Positions 34,207-41,965 of a DNA stretch of 64,000 nt are shown piece by piece. Positions within the stretch are counted from its first letter, which is position 1, and each line of letters opens with the position of its first letter. The DNA lies in contig NZ_CP015411.1 of the NCBI RefSeq assembly GCF_001750165.1, forward strand, positions 4,564,501-4,628,500, given 5' to 3'. The notes under the pieces were generated by a model. It made no database searches. It was not told the origin of the DNA and worked only from the letters and a program-made list of their open reading frames with translations. The translations under genes were made by a program, and so were the position numbers. Origin of the DNA: Pseudoalteromonas luteoviolacea. Its GTDB lineage: Bacteria > Pseudomonadota > Gammaproteobacteria > Enterobacterales > Alteromonadaceae.

Positions 34207-36951
34207 TTAACTTGCAACCCCTGTAATTTTTCTATCCTGATCAAGATACAGTAAATGCAAAGCCTCTTCCTCTAATAAAGGTTTACTCATCAAATAACCT
34301 TGCATTTGCTGACAGTAAAGAGATGACAACACTGACAATTGTGCAGGCTGCTCAATCCCTTCTGCTGTTACCGTCAGATTAAAGCTGTTGGCTATTGCAC
34401 AAATAGCTTCAATTAACTGACGTGGGTTGCCCACTTTTTCAATGCCGTTGATAAATGCACGATCAATTTTTAATCCATCTACTGGCAAAATATTTAAACG
34501 AGATAAGCTGCTGTAACCTGTTCCAAAATCATCAATATAAATACCAAACCCCACATCATGCAGCTTTTGCAATGGCGCAATGAGGCTATTCTCTTGTGCC
34601 ATCATAGCTGACTCTGTCAGCTCAATTTTAAACTGCGTCGGGTCCAATTCTGTGTCCTCAAATTGACTCAATAACCAGCTCATAAACCCTTTATGCTGCA
34701 ACTGTAAAGGTGATACGTTGACGCTCATAAAAATACGTCGGTTGGGAAAACGTTTTACACATTGCATGGCACGAGAAAAAACCCAGTGCCCGAGCTTCAC
34801 AATTTGTGCGCACTCTTCCGCAATGGGAATAAATTCGGCTGGACTCACTACACCTAACTTGGGACTCTGCCAGCGCAGCAGTGCTTCGAATCCAATCACA
34901 GATTTCCCCAATTGACAATAAATGGGCTGAAAACGCAGCGACAGCTCCGAGTCCATGTTCAATGTTTGCAATTCACGCTCAATTAATAAACGTCGAGATG
35001 CCTCATCGGCAATGGCTGAAGTGAAAATATGAAAGTCATTTTTACCACGTTTTTTTGCTTCGTACATCGCCACATCTGCATCATGGAGGAGTTTTTCCGC
35101 TTCATAGTTGTGACATGGCGCTGTAAAGCGCCGCACTCCGACACTGCCACTCACCGAGTGCTTGCTCCCCTGATAATCAAATGGCTCTCTAATTGCTGTG
35201 AGAATATCTTCCAGCAATAATTCCAAAGGGGCTTGAAAATATTCAGTATCAAGCAATACGGCAAATTCGTCCCCCCCTAAACGCGCAATGTCAGCATAAC
35301 TGCCAACAAGCTCTCGCATTCTCATCGCAAACTCTACCAGCAACTTATCCCCAGCAAGATGGCCCAGGGTGTCGTTTATCAATTTAAACCTATCAAGATC
35401 GATATAGAGCAAAACAAACTGTCCGGAGCTACGCGATCGACAGGACTCAACTAATTGCAAAAAAGTCTGCCGATTTAGTAAGTCAGTCAAACTATCATGC
35501 TGAGCTTTATATTTGAGCTGCTCATTGAACAACTTAATTTGCGTAATATCTGTTACACGACCTTCGTAAATCGTGTCATGGCTATGGCAGATCCACGAAC
35601 CGGTTTGGCGCAGCCATACACCATTGGTGTGATTTGATCCCGCTAGCCACTCTAGCTCTTCATGCTGTTCAAACCTAGACACCATGGTGCGCCACTTAAC
35701 AGCAAACTCACTATCGAGCATTAAGTCGCTAAGTTGAAGACTTTTTAAAGATTGCTGCTCACCTAATAATAGCGCCCTAAATGCAGGATTAGCATCCACC
35801 AAAATCCCATGCTTATCCAATACAAACAGGCCTTCGCTACTATTTACAAACAGACTTTTATACTTGCGTTCCGCGACGATCTGTTGCTGCAATGCAGATA
35901 AACGTTTATCTGAGGCATGTTTTAACTGCTGGTTTGCTTGAGCCAAACTCGCAGTGCGCTCGTCAACTAACGTATTAACAGTCTGATGCTGTCTAGACAA
36001 GTAACGTACTTGTAGCAACATCATCAAACCTAACGCAGCTGCAATCACCACTACCATGGCAATGATCAGTGAATAATTATTAAAAATAGATGGGATCAAC
36101 TGCTCTTGAGTATACAGATGAATTTCAATCTGATTACCGAAAAAATCCATGCTTTCAATAATACCCGGTTGCTTATTCGCCAATTGGTGATGGCTTTGCC
36201 AATCCGATGTGAACAACAGTTGCTCACCAGATAGCACTCTCACCTGATGACCATTGTCTTGATAAACTTGACTGAATAGCCCTTCCAATAAGTGTTGTAG
36301 TTCAAAGCCTATACCTAGTGCTTTCGCAACATCGGCGCTTTGAAACTGCTCAATGACAACGCTCCAACGATCAGACATTGGCCAATTGACTGCTTGTAAC
36401 TCACTGTTTTTAAGACGTCCAGATAAAGCATCAGATATGGATACAGCACTGCCAAGTAAATGGCCAAATTCAGATACAGGCGCAGTTTTAACCGTAGTTA
36501 AGTAATGGGTACTTTGCGAAGCTGGCAAATGCACAGTAAAATCAAAAAAACCCAATTCACGATATTGACGCTCCAACTGTGCAACTTGTTTTCGCTCGAT
36601 GATGGCATAAGATTCCAAGCTAAGCTCAAGCTCTAAACCCGCCAGCTGAGATTGTGCTAAATGATAAAACTGCTCTGGCGTGATCTCTGGCGTCGCCCGT
36701 AAATACGCTTCTATCGAATACAATAAGTGCGCAAATCGCTGCAACTGTTCACTCATTCTAGATTGATACTGCGCTACTTGTTGTTCCAATTGATGATGGC
36801 TGCGTTGGGTATAATGATCGTGAAAAACCACCGCCATATAGCAGATCAAAAATAAGTATATGCTGTAAATCCAACCACCAAATTTTATCGGCGACTGAAA
36901 AAATTTTTCCCACTTTTTTACTCTAGACATCCGCTCACAACACTGTACCAT
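34207..36951 (-). CDS. Membrane sensor with periplasmic domain, PAS, GGDEF and EAL domains
   Basis: This 914-residue protein probably controls cyclic di-GMP. It has TM helix 1 (~26-43), a ~240-residue periplasmic CHASE-like sensor, TM helix 2 (~293-315), a coiled coil, a PAS domain (~364-475), a GGDEF domain (intact RLGGDEF at 557-563) and an EAL domain with all core motifs (EALLRW at 689, NVSPLQ, ELTES, DDFGTGYSS, KIDR, AEGIE). No RxxD inhibitory site precedes GGDEF. Both activities could be active. ATG at 36930 (MSRVKK) is an alternative start. It is divergent, 30 bp away, from an extracellular binding-protein gene, which may feed its sensor domain. Confidence 0.93.
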   Translation of the reverse strand: MVQCCERMSRVKKWEKFFQSPIKFGGWIYSIYLFLICYMAVVFHDHYTQRSHHQLEQQVAQYQSRMSEQLQRFAHLLYSIEAYLRATPEITPEQFYHLAQSQLAGLELELSLESYAIIERKQVAQLERQYRELGFFDFTVHLPASQSTHYLTTVKTAPVSEFGHLLGSAVSISDALSGRLKNSELQAVNWPMSDRWSVVIEQFQSADVAKALGIGFELQHLLEGLFSQVYQDNGHQVRVLSGEQLLFTSDWQSHHQLANKQPGIIESMDFFGNQIEIHLYTQEQLIPSIFNNYSLIIAMVVVIAAALGLMMLLQVRYLSRQHQTVNTLVDERTASLAQANQQLKHASDKRLSALQQQIVAERKYKSLFVNSSEGLFVLDKHGILVDANPAFRALLLGEQQSLKSLQLSDLMLDSEFAVKWRTMVSRFEQHEELEWLAGSNHTNGVWLRQTGSWICHSHDTIYEGRVTDITQIKLFNEQLKYKAQHDSLTDLLNRQTFLQLVESCRSRSSGQFVLLYIDLDRFKLINDTLGHLAGDKLLVEFAMRMRELVGSYADIARLGGDEFAVLLDTEYFQAPLELLLEDILTAIREPFDYQGSKHSVSGSVGVRRFTAPCHNYEAEKLLHDADVAMYEAKKRGKNDFHIFTSAIADEASRRLLIERELQTLNMDSELSLRFQPIYCQLGKSVIGFEALLRWQSPKLGVVSPAEFIPIAEECAQIVKLGHWVFSRAMQCVKRFPNRRIFMSVNVSPLQLQHKGFMSWLLSQFEDTELDPTQFKIELTESAMMAQENSLIAPLQKLHDVGFGIYIDDFGTGYSSLSRLNILPVDGLKIDRAFINGIEKVGNPRQLIEAICAIANSFNLTVTAEGIEQPAQLSVLSSLYCQQMQGYLMSKPLLEEEALHLLYLDQDRKITGVAS

Positions 36952-36981
36952 TGCACTACTTGATAATAATTCTTATTTGCG

Positions 36982-37965
36982 ATGATTAAAAGTAAACTTT
37001 GTTGTTTTTACCCGCTTTTGCTACTAAGTACCCAAATATTAGCCAGTGATGACGAACTTAATGTCTATTCATTTCGCAAATATGAACTTATCAAACCGAT
37101 GCTGCAAGCATTCGAGCATCACAGCGGCGTCAAAGTTAATCTCGTTAATGGAAAATCTCATTTTTTACTCTCGCGCTTAAAAGCAGATGGAGCCCAATCT
37201 CGAGCTGACGTTATTCTCAGTTCTGATTTGGAACAACTCAGTGCCCATCGCGCGTTATTACAACCCATGACGGAGCTTAAAGGCTGGTCGCGCCTGCCAG
37301 ATGTTTTCAAAGATCCGGATCAGCATTGGGTGAGCCTATCAATGCGCACCCGTGCGTTATTTACTCGAAAAAATGACAAAGCAACGACGTTCATTCCAAC
37401 GTACTTTTCACAATTTACTGAACCGCATATGCAGGGGAAGTTTTGTGTTAGAGACTGGCACCATAGCTATAATAAAACGTTATTTGCCAGCTTACTGTCG
37501 AGCAATAGTGCTCGAGATACCCAATGGATAACCAATGCGAATAAACTCCTCGCAAAACGACCAACTGGTGGCGATAGAGATCAGCTACGTGGACTCGCTA
37601 AAGGACAATGCCAGTATGCACTGGCAAATCACTACTACTGGCACATGATGAAACAGTCGAATAATAAGCAAGAAATGAAGCTCGCTTCGCAACTTGCCAT
37701 GCACTTTTTGCAAATGGAAAATGGACAAACTCCCGTATCTACCACTACGGCGGCCATCGCGAAACATGCCCCAAACAAAGAAAACGCACTCGCTTTTATC
37801 GATTTTCTGCTACTGCCACAAACACAAAAAATGTATGCTCAACTACTTAACGAATTCCCTGTGGTGACTATTGAAGGCTATCTATTACCTTTTAAGCCTG
37901 CGTTGCAAAACATCAATCTGAGCTTAAAATACACACAACAAGCCAATAAAATAACCACGCTATAA
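36982..37965 (+). CDS. Periplasmic iron(III)-type substrate-binding protein (orphan)
   Basis: The 327-residue product starts with a signal peptide (cleavage near ILAS/DD). Its body resembles the FbpA/FutA/AfuA ferric-ion binding family: the N-terminal ELNVYSFRKYELIKPMLQAF, then ADVILSSDLEQL and a C-terminal ALAFIDFLLLPQTQKMYAQL. No permease or ATPase gene is adjacent, so it is either an orphan binding protein or a periplasmic signal receptor for the divergent GGDEF-EAL protein. Ligand identity is inferred from family only. Confidence 0.82.
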   Translation: MIKSKLCCFYPLLLLSTQILASDDELNVYSFRKYELIKPMLQAFEHHSGVKVNLVNGKSHFLLSRLKADGAQSRADVILSSDLEQLSAHRALLQPMTELKGWSRLPDVFKDPDQHWVSLSMRTRALFTRKNDKATTFIPTYFSQFTEPHMQGKFCVRDWHHSYNKTLFASLLSSNSARDTQWITNANKLLAKRPTGGDRDQLRGLAKGQCQYALANHYYWHMMKQSNNKQEMKLASQLAMHFLQMENGQTPVSTTTAAIAKHAPNKENALAFIDFLLLPQTQKMYAQLLNEFPVVTIEGYLLPFKPALQNINLSLKYTQQANKITTL

Positions 37966-38049
37966 CACAGTTAAATTGTTAAATTCGCAACAAAAGGGTG
38001 CGCTATTTGCCCTGACATAGCGCACTAGTTAGAGCAAGGTGGGGTAATA

Positions 38050-38322
38050 TTAACTTGCCTGTGCGAGCCATTTTTGCACAGCCGTTTTTGGATAAAGCAC
38101 GTCTTTAAATAATCTATGTCGTTCAAATTTCAACGCCTTTTCCGTGCTCGGCAAACCAGCTTGAACTTGGCTGTGATGCGTGTTAAAACGTGAGATCAGC
38201 GAGAATTTATCACGCGCAATCTTAAGGTGAACATTAAGGTAAGCACGCACATCATCTGCGGTCATTAAACCCAGTGCGTCCAAATTCATCAGCTCTTTTT
38301 TTAGTTTAGAGCGAATACCCAT
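38050..38322 (-). CDS. Small hypothetical protein (90 residues)
   Basis: The 90-residue product is basic and largely helical, without signal peptide or membrane helix. I do not recognise a family. It has a Lys-rich start (MGIRSKLKKELMNLDALGLM), a middle with several His and a C-terminus ending in AVQKWLAQAS. A GGGAGATC purine stretch precedes the ATG. It stands alone between the binding protein (convergent) and the S4-domain gene (divergent). Confidence 0.6.
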   Translation of the reverse strand: MGIRSKLKKELMNLDALGLMTADDVRAYLNVHLKIARDKFSLISRFNTHHSQVQAGLPSTEKALKFERHRLFKDVLYPKTAVQKWLAQAS

Positions 38323-38485
38323 GGTTGATCTCCCTGTGTTGTCAAAATGGAATCAATCAAAGTTGCAAGCAAAATACACACCAAATGCTGCAATTACATT
38401 AAAGACCACAACAATAACGAAAAAGTTTCGTCATTCATCTTAACTGCGCGGTATACTGTCGCAAAGTCGCATTATGAGTTGTGAT

Positions 38486-38875
38486 ATGAATCAAGAATAC
38501 GTTGAAATTGAACTTGAAGAAGAACCCATCGAGCTTTGTAATTTACTCAAAGTACTCGATTTCGCAGAAACTGGCGGGCAAGCTAAACAGCTAATCACCC
38601 TCGGCTATATTGCTGTGAATAATGAGTTGTGCACGCAAAAGCGCAGAAAAATTTATTCTGGTGACACGCTGCACTTTGACGGTGAGATCTTTATGCTGAC
38701 GCTCGCCGAAGACGCAATCCCTAACCCACGTCCTCCCGAGCCTGTTACACGGTCCAAAGCACCCAAAGCTGCCACAAACAGCACAGCGAATAAAAGTAAA
38801 AGCGGCAATAAAAAGCGTAAAAAACAGGGACAGGTCGACAGTAAGACTGGCCGAAAACCTATTTCCTTTGGATAA
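38486..38875 (+). CDS. S4-domain RNA-binding protein (YbcJ-like) with basic tail
   Basis: The 129-residue product (start at ATG 38486; another ATG lies four codons upstream) has an S4 domain at about 10-75: LCNLLKVLDFAETGGQAKQL, then AVNNELCTQKRRKIYSGDTL. YbcJ-type proteins bind RNA through it. The tail of about 45 residues is rich in Lys, Pro and Ser/Asn and ends with KTGRKPISFG, longer than E. coli YbcJ (70 residues). It probably acts on ribosomes or structured RNA, but no precise role is known. It starts a compact unit with the thioesterase and the oxidoreductase. Confidence 0.8.
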   Translation: MNQEYVEIELEEEPIELCNLLKVLDFAETGGQAKQLITLGYIAVNNELCTQKRRKIYSGDTLHFDGEIFMLTLAEDAIPNPRPPEPVTRSKAPKAATNSTANKSKSGNKKRKKQGQVDSKTGRKPISFG

Positions 38876-38891
38876 CAAGGAGTTACAAGCG

Positions 38892-39353
38892 ATGAGCATT
38901 TGGTTTAAACCCATTACCAAGGAACTATGCCAATCTCTTGATAAAGGCCTACATGGTAAAGGCTCTTTAATGGCCACTCTTGGCATCGAAATCAGTGAAA
39001 TTGGCGATGACTATTTGGTTGCCACCATGCCAGCGACCGTCCATCACCACAATCCAATCGGTATGGTGCATGGCGGTGCCAATGTTGCTTTAGCAGAAAC
39101 AGTCGCCAGTTATGCGGCAAATTTTGCCGTTGACTTTGAACACTTTTATTGTGTTGGGCAAGAGATCAACGCCAATCATTTAAAAGCCTCTCGAAATGGT
39201 ATATTAAGTGCCATTGCCAGACCCCTGCATTTAGGCAAACGCACATCAGTATGGGAAATTAAAATCACCAATGCTAAAGGGGAGTTATGTTGTGTTTCGC
39301 GCATGACCGCTGCGATCGTTGAACGTCAGAAAAATAGGACCACGGAGCAATAA
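38892..39353 (+). CDS. Hotdog-fold acyl-CoA thioesterase (YdiI/EntH-like)
   Basis: I place the start at ATG 38892 with AGGAGT nine bases upstream, giving 153 residues. The hotdog motif HNPIGMVHGGANVALAET contains the catalytic Glu of the YdiI/YbdB group (aromatic acyl thioesterases), and INANHLKASRNGILSAIARPL is typical. YdiI/MenI hydrolyses DHNA-CoA in menaquinone synthesis, while EntH proofreads misloaded EntB in enterobactin synthesis. Which of these applies is unclear; it is 14 kb from the siderophore locus. It overlaps nothing and is 6 bp before the next gene. Confidence 0.83.
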   Translation: MSIWFKPITKELCQSLDKGLHGKGSLMATLGIEISEIGDDYLVATMPATVHHHNPIGMVHGGANVALAETVASYAANFAVDFEHFYCVGQEINANHLKASRNGILSAIARPLHLGKRTSVWEIKITNAKGELCCVSRMTAAIVERQKNRTTEQ

Positions 39354-39359
39354 AAATAT

Positions 39360-40460
39360 ATGGAACATATTAATACACTAATCATTGGTGCCGGCGTCGT
39401 TGGTCTGTCCATTGCAGCGCGACTCAGCCAACATAGAGAAGTCTTTGTCGTTGAACAAGCAAAACATTTTGGGGAACACACCAGCAGTCGCAACAGTGAA
39501 GTGATCCACGCTGGTATTTATTACCCAACTGACAGTGAAAAAGCGCGCCATTGTGTCGCAGGTAAAGCTCTACTTTATCAACACTGTAAAGACTTTAGCG
39601 TGCCCGTAAAACAGCTAGGTAAGGTCATCACAGCGCAAAATGATGCTGAAATACAGACACTGGAAAAGCTCATATTGCAAGCAGAGCAAAATGGCGTAGA
39701 CGACCTATACAGGCTAAGCCAAGCAGAACTGCAGCAAAAAGCTCCGCAGGTAAAAGCCAAAGAAGGGCTCTTTTCACCCTCCACTGGCATTATCGACAGC
39801 CATCAGTTTATGCTCTCTTTGGTAGGTCAACTGGAGCAAAACCAAGGGCACTTTGTCGCAAATACACAATTTATCAGCGCAACCCCCATGCAACAGGGAT
39901 TTTTAGTAACACTCAATTGTGAAGGAGAAACCTTCTCGCTCAGCTGCACCCACTTGATAAACGCAGGTGGACTATATGCACAGCACAATGCGGCAAAAAT
40001 TGAAGGGCTAAACAGCGCAAAGATACCGCCAATTCACTATTGTCGTGGACAATATTTTAGCTACCAAGGGGCGCATCCGTTTAAGCACCTGATTTACCCT
40101 GTACCAGAGCAGCATGGACTCGGTATACATGCGACTGTCGACCTTGCAGGGCAATTGCGATTTGGACCAGATACTCAATTTGTCGACGCCATTGATTACG
40201 CAACAGATAGCAGTGCTTTGGATAAGTTTTATCAAGCCATACAACGCTACTGGCCACAGGTTGAGAAAAGTAAATTGCAAATTGATTACGCAGGAATAAG
40301 ACCTAAATTACAAACAACTGGATCACAAGATTTCACCATTGAAGATAGGCGTATTCACGGTATTCCTGGCCTTATTAATTTATTTGGCATTGAGTCGCCA
40401 GGGTTGACGGCCAGTCTCTCCCTTGCCCAGTCTGTCACAGAGCAGCTGATTGCCGAATAA
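39360..40460 (+). CDS. lhgO: FAD-dependent oxidoreductase, L-2-hydroxyglutarate dehydrogenase (LhgO)-like
   Basis: The 366-residue product belongs to the DAAO-type flavoproteins. It shows the FAD-binding LIIGAGVVGLSIAARL at 7-22 and the family block TSSRNSEVIHAGIYYPTDSE, then ALDKFY and YAGIRPKL, with a C-terminal LFGIESPGLTASLSLAQSV. This pattern fits the LhgO/L2HGDH family, which oxidises L-2-hydroxyglutarate to 2-oxoglutarate and passes electrons to quinones. It is 366 residues, slightly shorter than E. coli LhgO (422). It follows the thioesterase by 6 bp. The exact 2-hydroxy-acid or amine substrate is inferred from the family. Confidence 0.85.
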   Translation: MEHINTLIIGAGVVGLSIAARLSQHREVFVVEQAKHFGEHTSSRNSEVIHAGIYYPTDSEKARHCVAGKALLYQHCKDFSVPVKQLGKVITAQNDAEIQTLEKLILQAEQNGVDDLYRLSQAELQQKAPQVKAKEGLFSPSTGIIDSHQFMLSLVGQLEQNQGHFVANTQFISATPMQQGFLVTLNCEGETFSLSCTHLINAGGLYAQHNAAKIEGLNSAKIPPIHYCRGQYFSYQGAHPFKHLIYPVPEQHGLGIHATVDLAGQLRFGPDTQFVDAIDYATDSSALDKFYQAIQRYWPQVEKSKLQIDYAGIRPKLQTTGSQDFTIEDRRIHGIPGLINLFGIESPGLTASLSLAQSVTEQLIAE

Positions 40461-40486
40461 AAAAGGCGACATCTACGTCGCCTTTT
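40461..40486. terminator. Bidirectional terminator between lhgO and the DUF4124 gene
   Basis: A perfect stem AAAAGGCGAC/GTCGCCTTTT (40461-40470 and 40477-40486) with a 6 nt loop directly follows the lhgO stop codon and ends 17 bp before the convergent gene's stop. A and T runs on both sides suit termination in either direction. Confidence 0.9.
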
Positions 40487-40503
40487 ATACCATCATTTTG
40501 ATT

Positions 40504-41013
40504 TTATGTATCATCAAGCTGTTTCGCTCTTTGATCCATGAGCTTTTGTACATTTTGGGCATCTTGCACCAGCTTCTTCACCTCACTGGGGTTCATGCTA
40601 TTAATCCCATTTTTACCCTCTAAGCCGTCTGTATTTTGTGCTTTTTCCTTCAAAATATCTGTGTTCTCGGCCGCCATAATGGTTATTTTAGTCGGGTCTA
40701 AAGTATGTACTTGGCTATTAACGCGTGTATTTGGTCTATCTGAATAGTGCCAGTTTCCCTTTGCATCTTGCCATTTATAAATGGTCGCTGGTGACGCTTT
40801 AGACGCTTCACCATCCATCATTCCTTTCGCACTATTGACCGCATCATTAAGCTCACGCTTTGATTTATCGAGCAACGCATTTGCTTCTTGCTGTGCTTTA
40901 CCAAAAATCATATCAATACTGAGATAGGGCTTACCGTCCGGACGTTTGATGATAAATAATGACGCGAGTCCAACTAACATCATCATAATGAACATATAAC
41001 TTGCGGATTTCAT
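40504..41013 (-). CDS. DUF4124-containing membrane-anchored protein
   Basis: The 169-residue product has one N-terminal hydrophobic segment (about 6-22) that likely anchors it in the inner membrane. A DUF4124 motif follows at about 78-92 (IYKWQDAKGNWHYSDRPNTR). The rest is charged and helical. DUF4124 proteins are widespread small envelope proteins of unknown function. It is a single gene, convergent with lhgO. Confidence 0.82.
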   Translation of the reverse strand: MKSASYMFIMMMLVGLASLFIIKRPDGKPYLSIDMIFGKAQQEANALLDKSKRELNDAVNSAKGMMDGEASKASPATIYKWQDAKGNWHYSDRPNTRVNSQVHTLDPTKITIMAAENTDILKEKAQNTDGLEGKNGINSMNPSEVKKLVQDAQNVQKLMDQRAKQLDDT

Positions 41014-41148
41014 TTCGGCACTCCTTTTTCACTTGAGGCCACACTAATAAAGTATAGCTTGGTATTGCGCACAGTTTGACAATTGGGCAAAAAATTATCA
41101 ATAGAAAAGACGCTTGAAATGACCGAAAGGATGGCATTATGTTGGCAT

Positions 41149-41173
41149 AAAAAAACCGCGAACTATGTCGCGG
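41149..41173 (-). terminator. Terminator after cysH
   Basis: A 6 bp stem CCGCGA/TCGCGG (41156-41161 and 41168-41173) is flanked on the left by an A run, which is a U run in the leftward cysJ-cysI-cysH transcript. It lies 14 bp past the cysH stop codon. Confidence 0.85.
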
Positions 41174-41186
41174 CTCATCAAATTAC

Positions 41187-41927
41187 TTAGATCCCATCTC
41201 CGTCAATGTGCAAACCACATTCTCGGTTCAGACCAAAGAAGCGCGTTTCTTCTTCTGTCATGCCTGGCTCTAATTTACGTGTCGTGTGCACATCACCCAT
41301 AGACACATACCCTTGTTCCCAAAGTGGATGATAAGGTAGATCATGTTTCGTTAAATACTGATAAACATCTCGGTTGTGCCAGTCAATAATAGGGTACACC
41401 TTGACACTACCTCGGCTAATTTCTAGGATCTGCTTATCAGAGCGTGACGAAGATTGCTGACGACGCAGGCCACTAAACCATGTACCGACTTGCAACTCTT
41501 GCAGTGCGCGCGTCATTGGCTCAACCTTATTTAAGGTATTGTAGTGTTTAATGCCTTCTTCACCTTGCTCCCACAGTTTACCGAATTTAGCTTCTTGCCA
41601 AGCTGGACTGTATTCGCTGCGATAAACTTTAAGGTTTAACTTCAGCCTTTCGGTCAATTCATCCACAAACTGATAGGTTTCTGGGAATAGGTAACCGGTG
41701 TCAGTTAAGACCACAGGAATATCATTTTTTTGTTGTGATACGAGGTGCAGCATCACCGCAGCTTGAATGCCAAAACTTGACGACAGCATATGGGTGTCAG
41801 GCAGATTCTCAAGCGCCCAAGCAACACGCTCTTCAACACTTTTTTGTGCCAGCATGCCATTCGCATCAGCAAGCAGTGCCTGCTGTGTTGCTTTATCTAG
41901 GGTTAATATTTGCTTAAATTCGCTCAT
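41187..41927 (-). CDS. cysH: Phosphoadenylyl-sulfate (PAPS) reductase
   Basis: CysH reduces PAPS to sulfite and PAP with thioredoxin. The 246-residue product has the PP-loop SSSFGIQAAVMLHLVS, the substrate-binding SGLRRQQSSSR and YPIIDWHNRDVYQYL, and the C-terminal ECGLH motif with the catalytic Cys. The two CC pairs that bind an iron-sulfur cluster in APS reductases are absent, so PAPS is the substrate, in agreement with cysC being present. It is the last gene of cysJ-cysI-cysH; its PAP by-product would be cleared by CysQ. Confidence 0.97.
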   Translation of the reverse strand: MSEFKQILTLDKATQQALLADANGMLAQKSVEERVAWALENLPDTHMLSSSFGIQAAVMLHLVSQQKNDIPVVLTDTGYLFPETYQFVDELTERLKLNLKVYRSEYSPAWQEAKFGKLWEQGEEGIKHYNTLNKVEPMTRALQELQVGTWFSGLRRQQSSSRSDKQILEISRGSVKVYPIIDWHNRDVYQYLTKHDLPYHPLWEQGYVSMGDVHTTRKLEPGMTEEETRFFGLNRECGLHIDGDGI

Positions 41928-41943
41928 AGCTTGTCCTATTATG

Positions 41944-41959
41944 GGGCCCTATCGGGCCC
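41944..41959 (-). other. Hairpin in the cysI-cysH spacer
   Basis: GGGCCC TATC GGGCCC forms a 6 bp G+C-only stem with a 4 nt loop in the 38 bp gap between cysI and cysH. No U run follows in the transcript, so it may be an mRNA processing or stability element that sets the ratio of cysH to cysJI. Function is inferred. Confidence 0.5.
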
Positions 41960-41965
41960 TTATTA

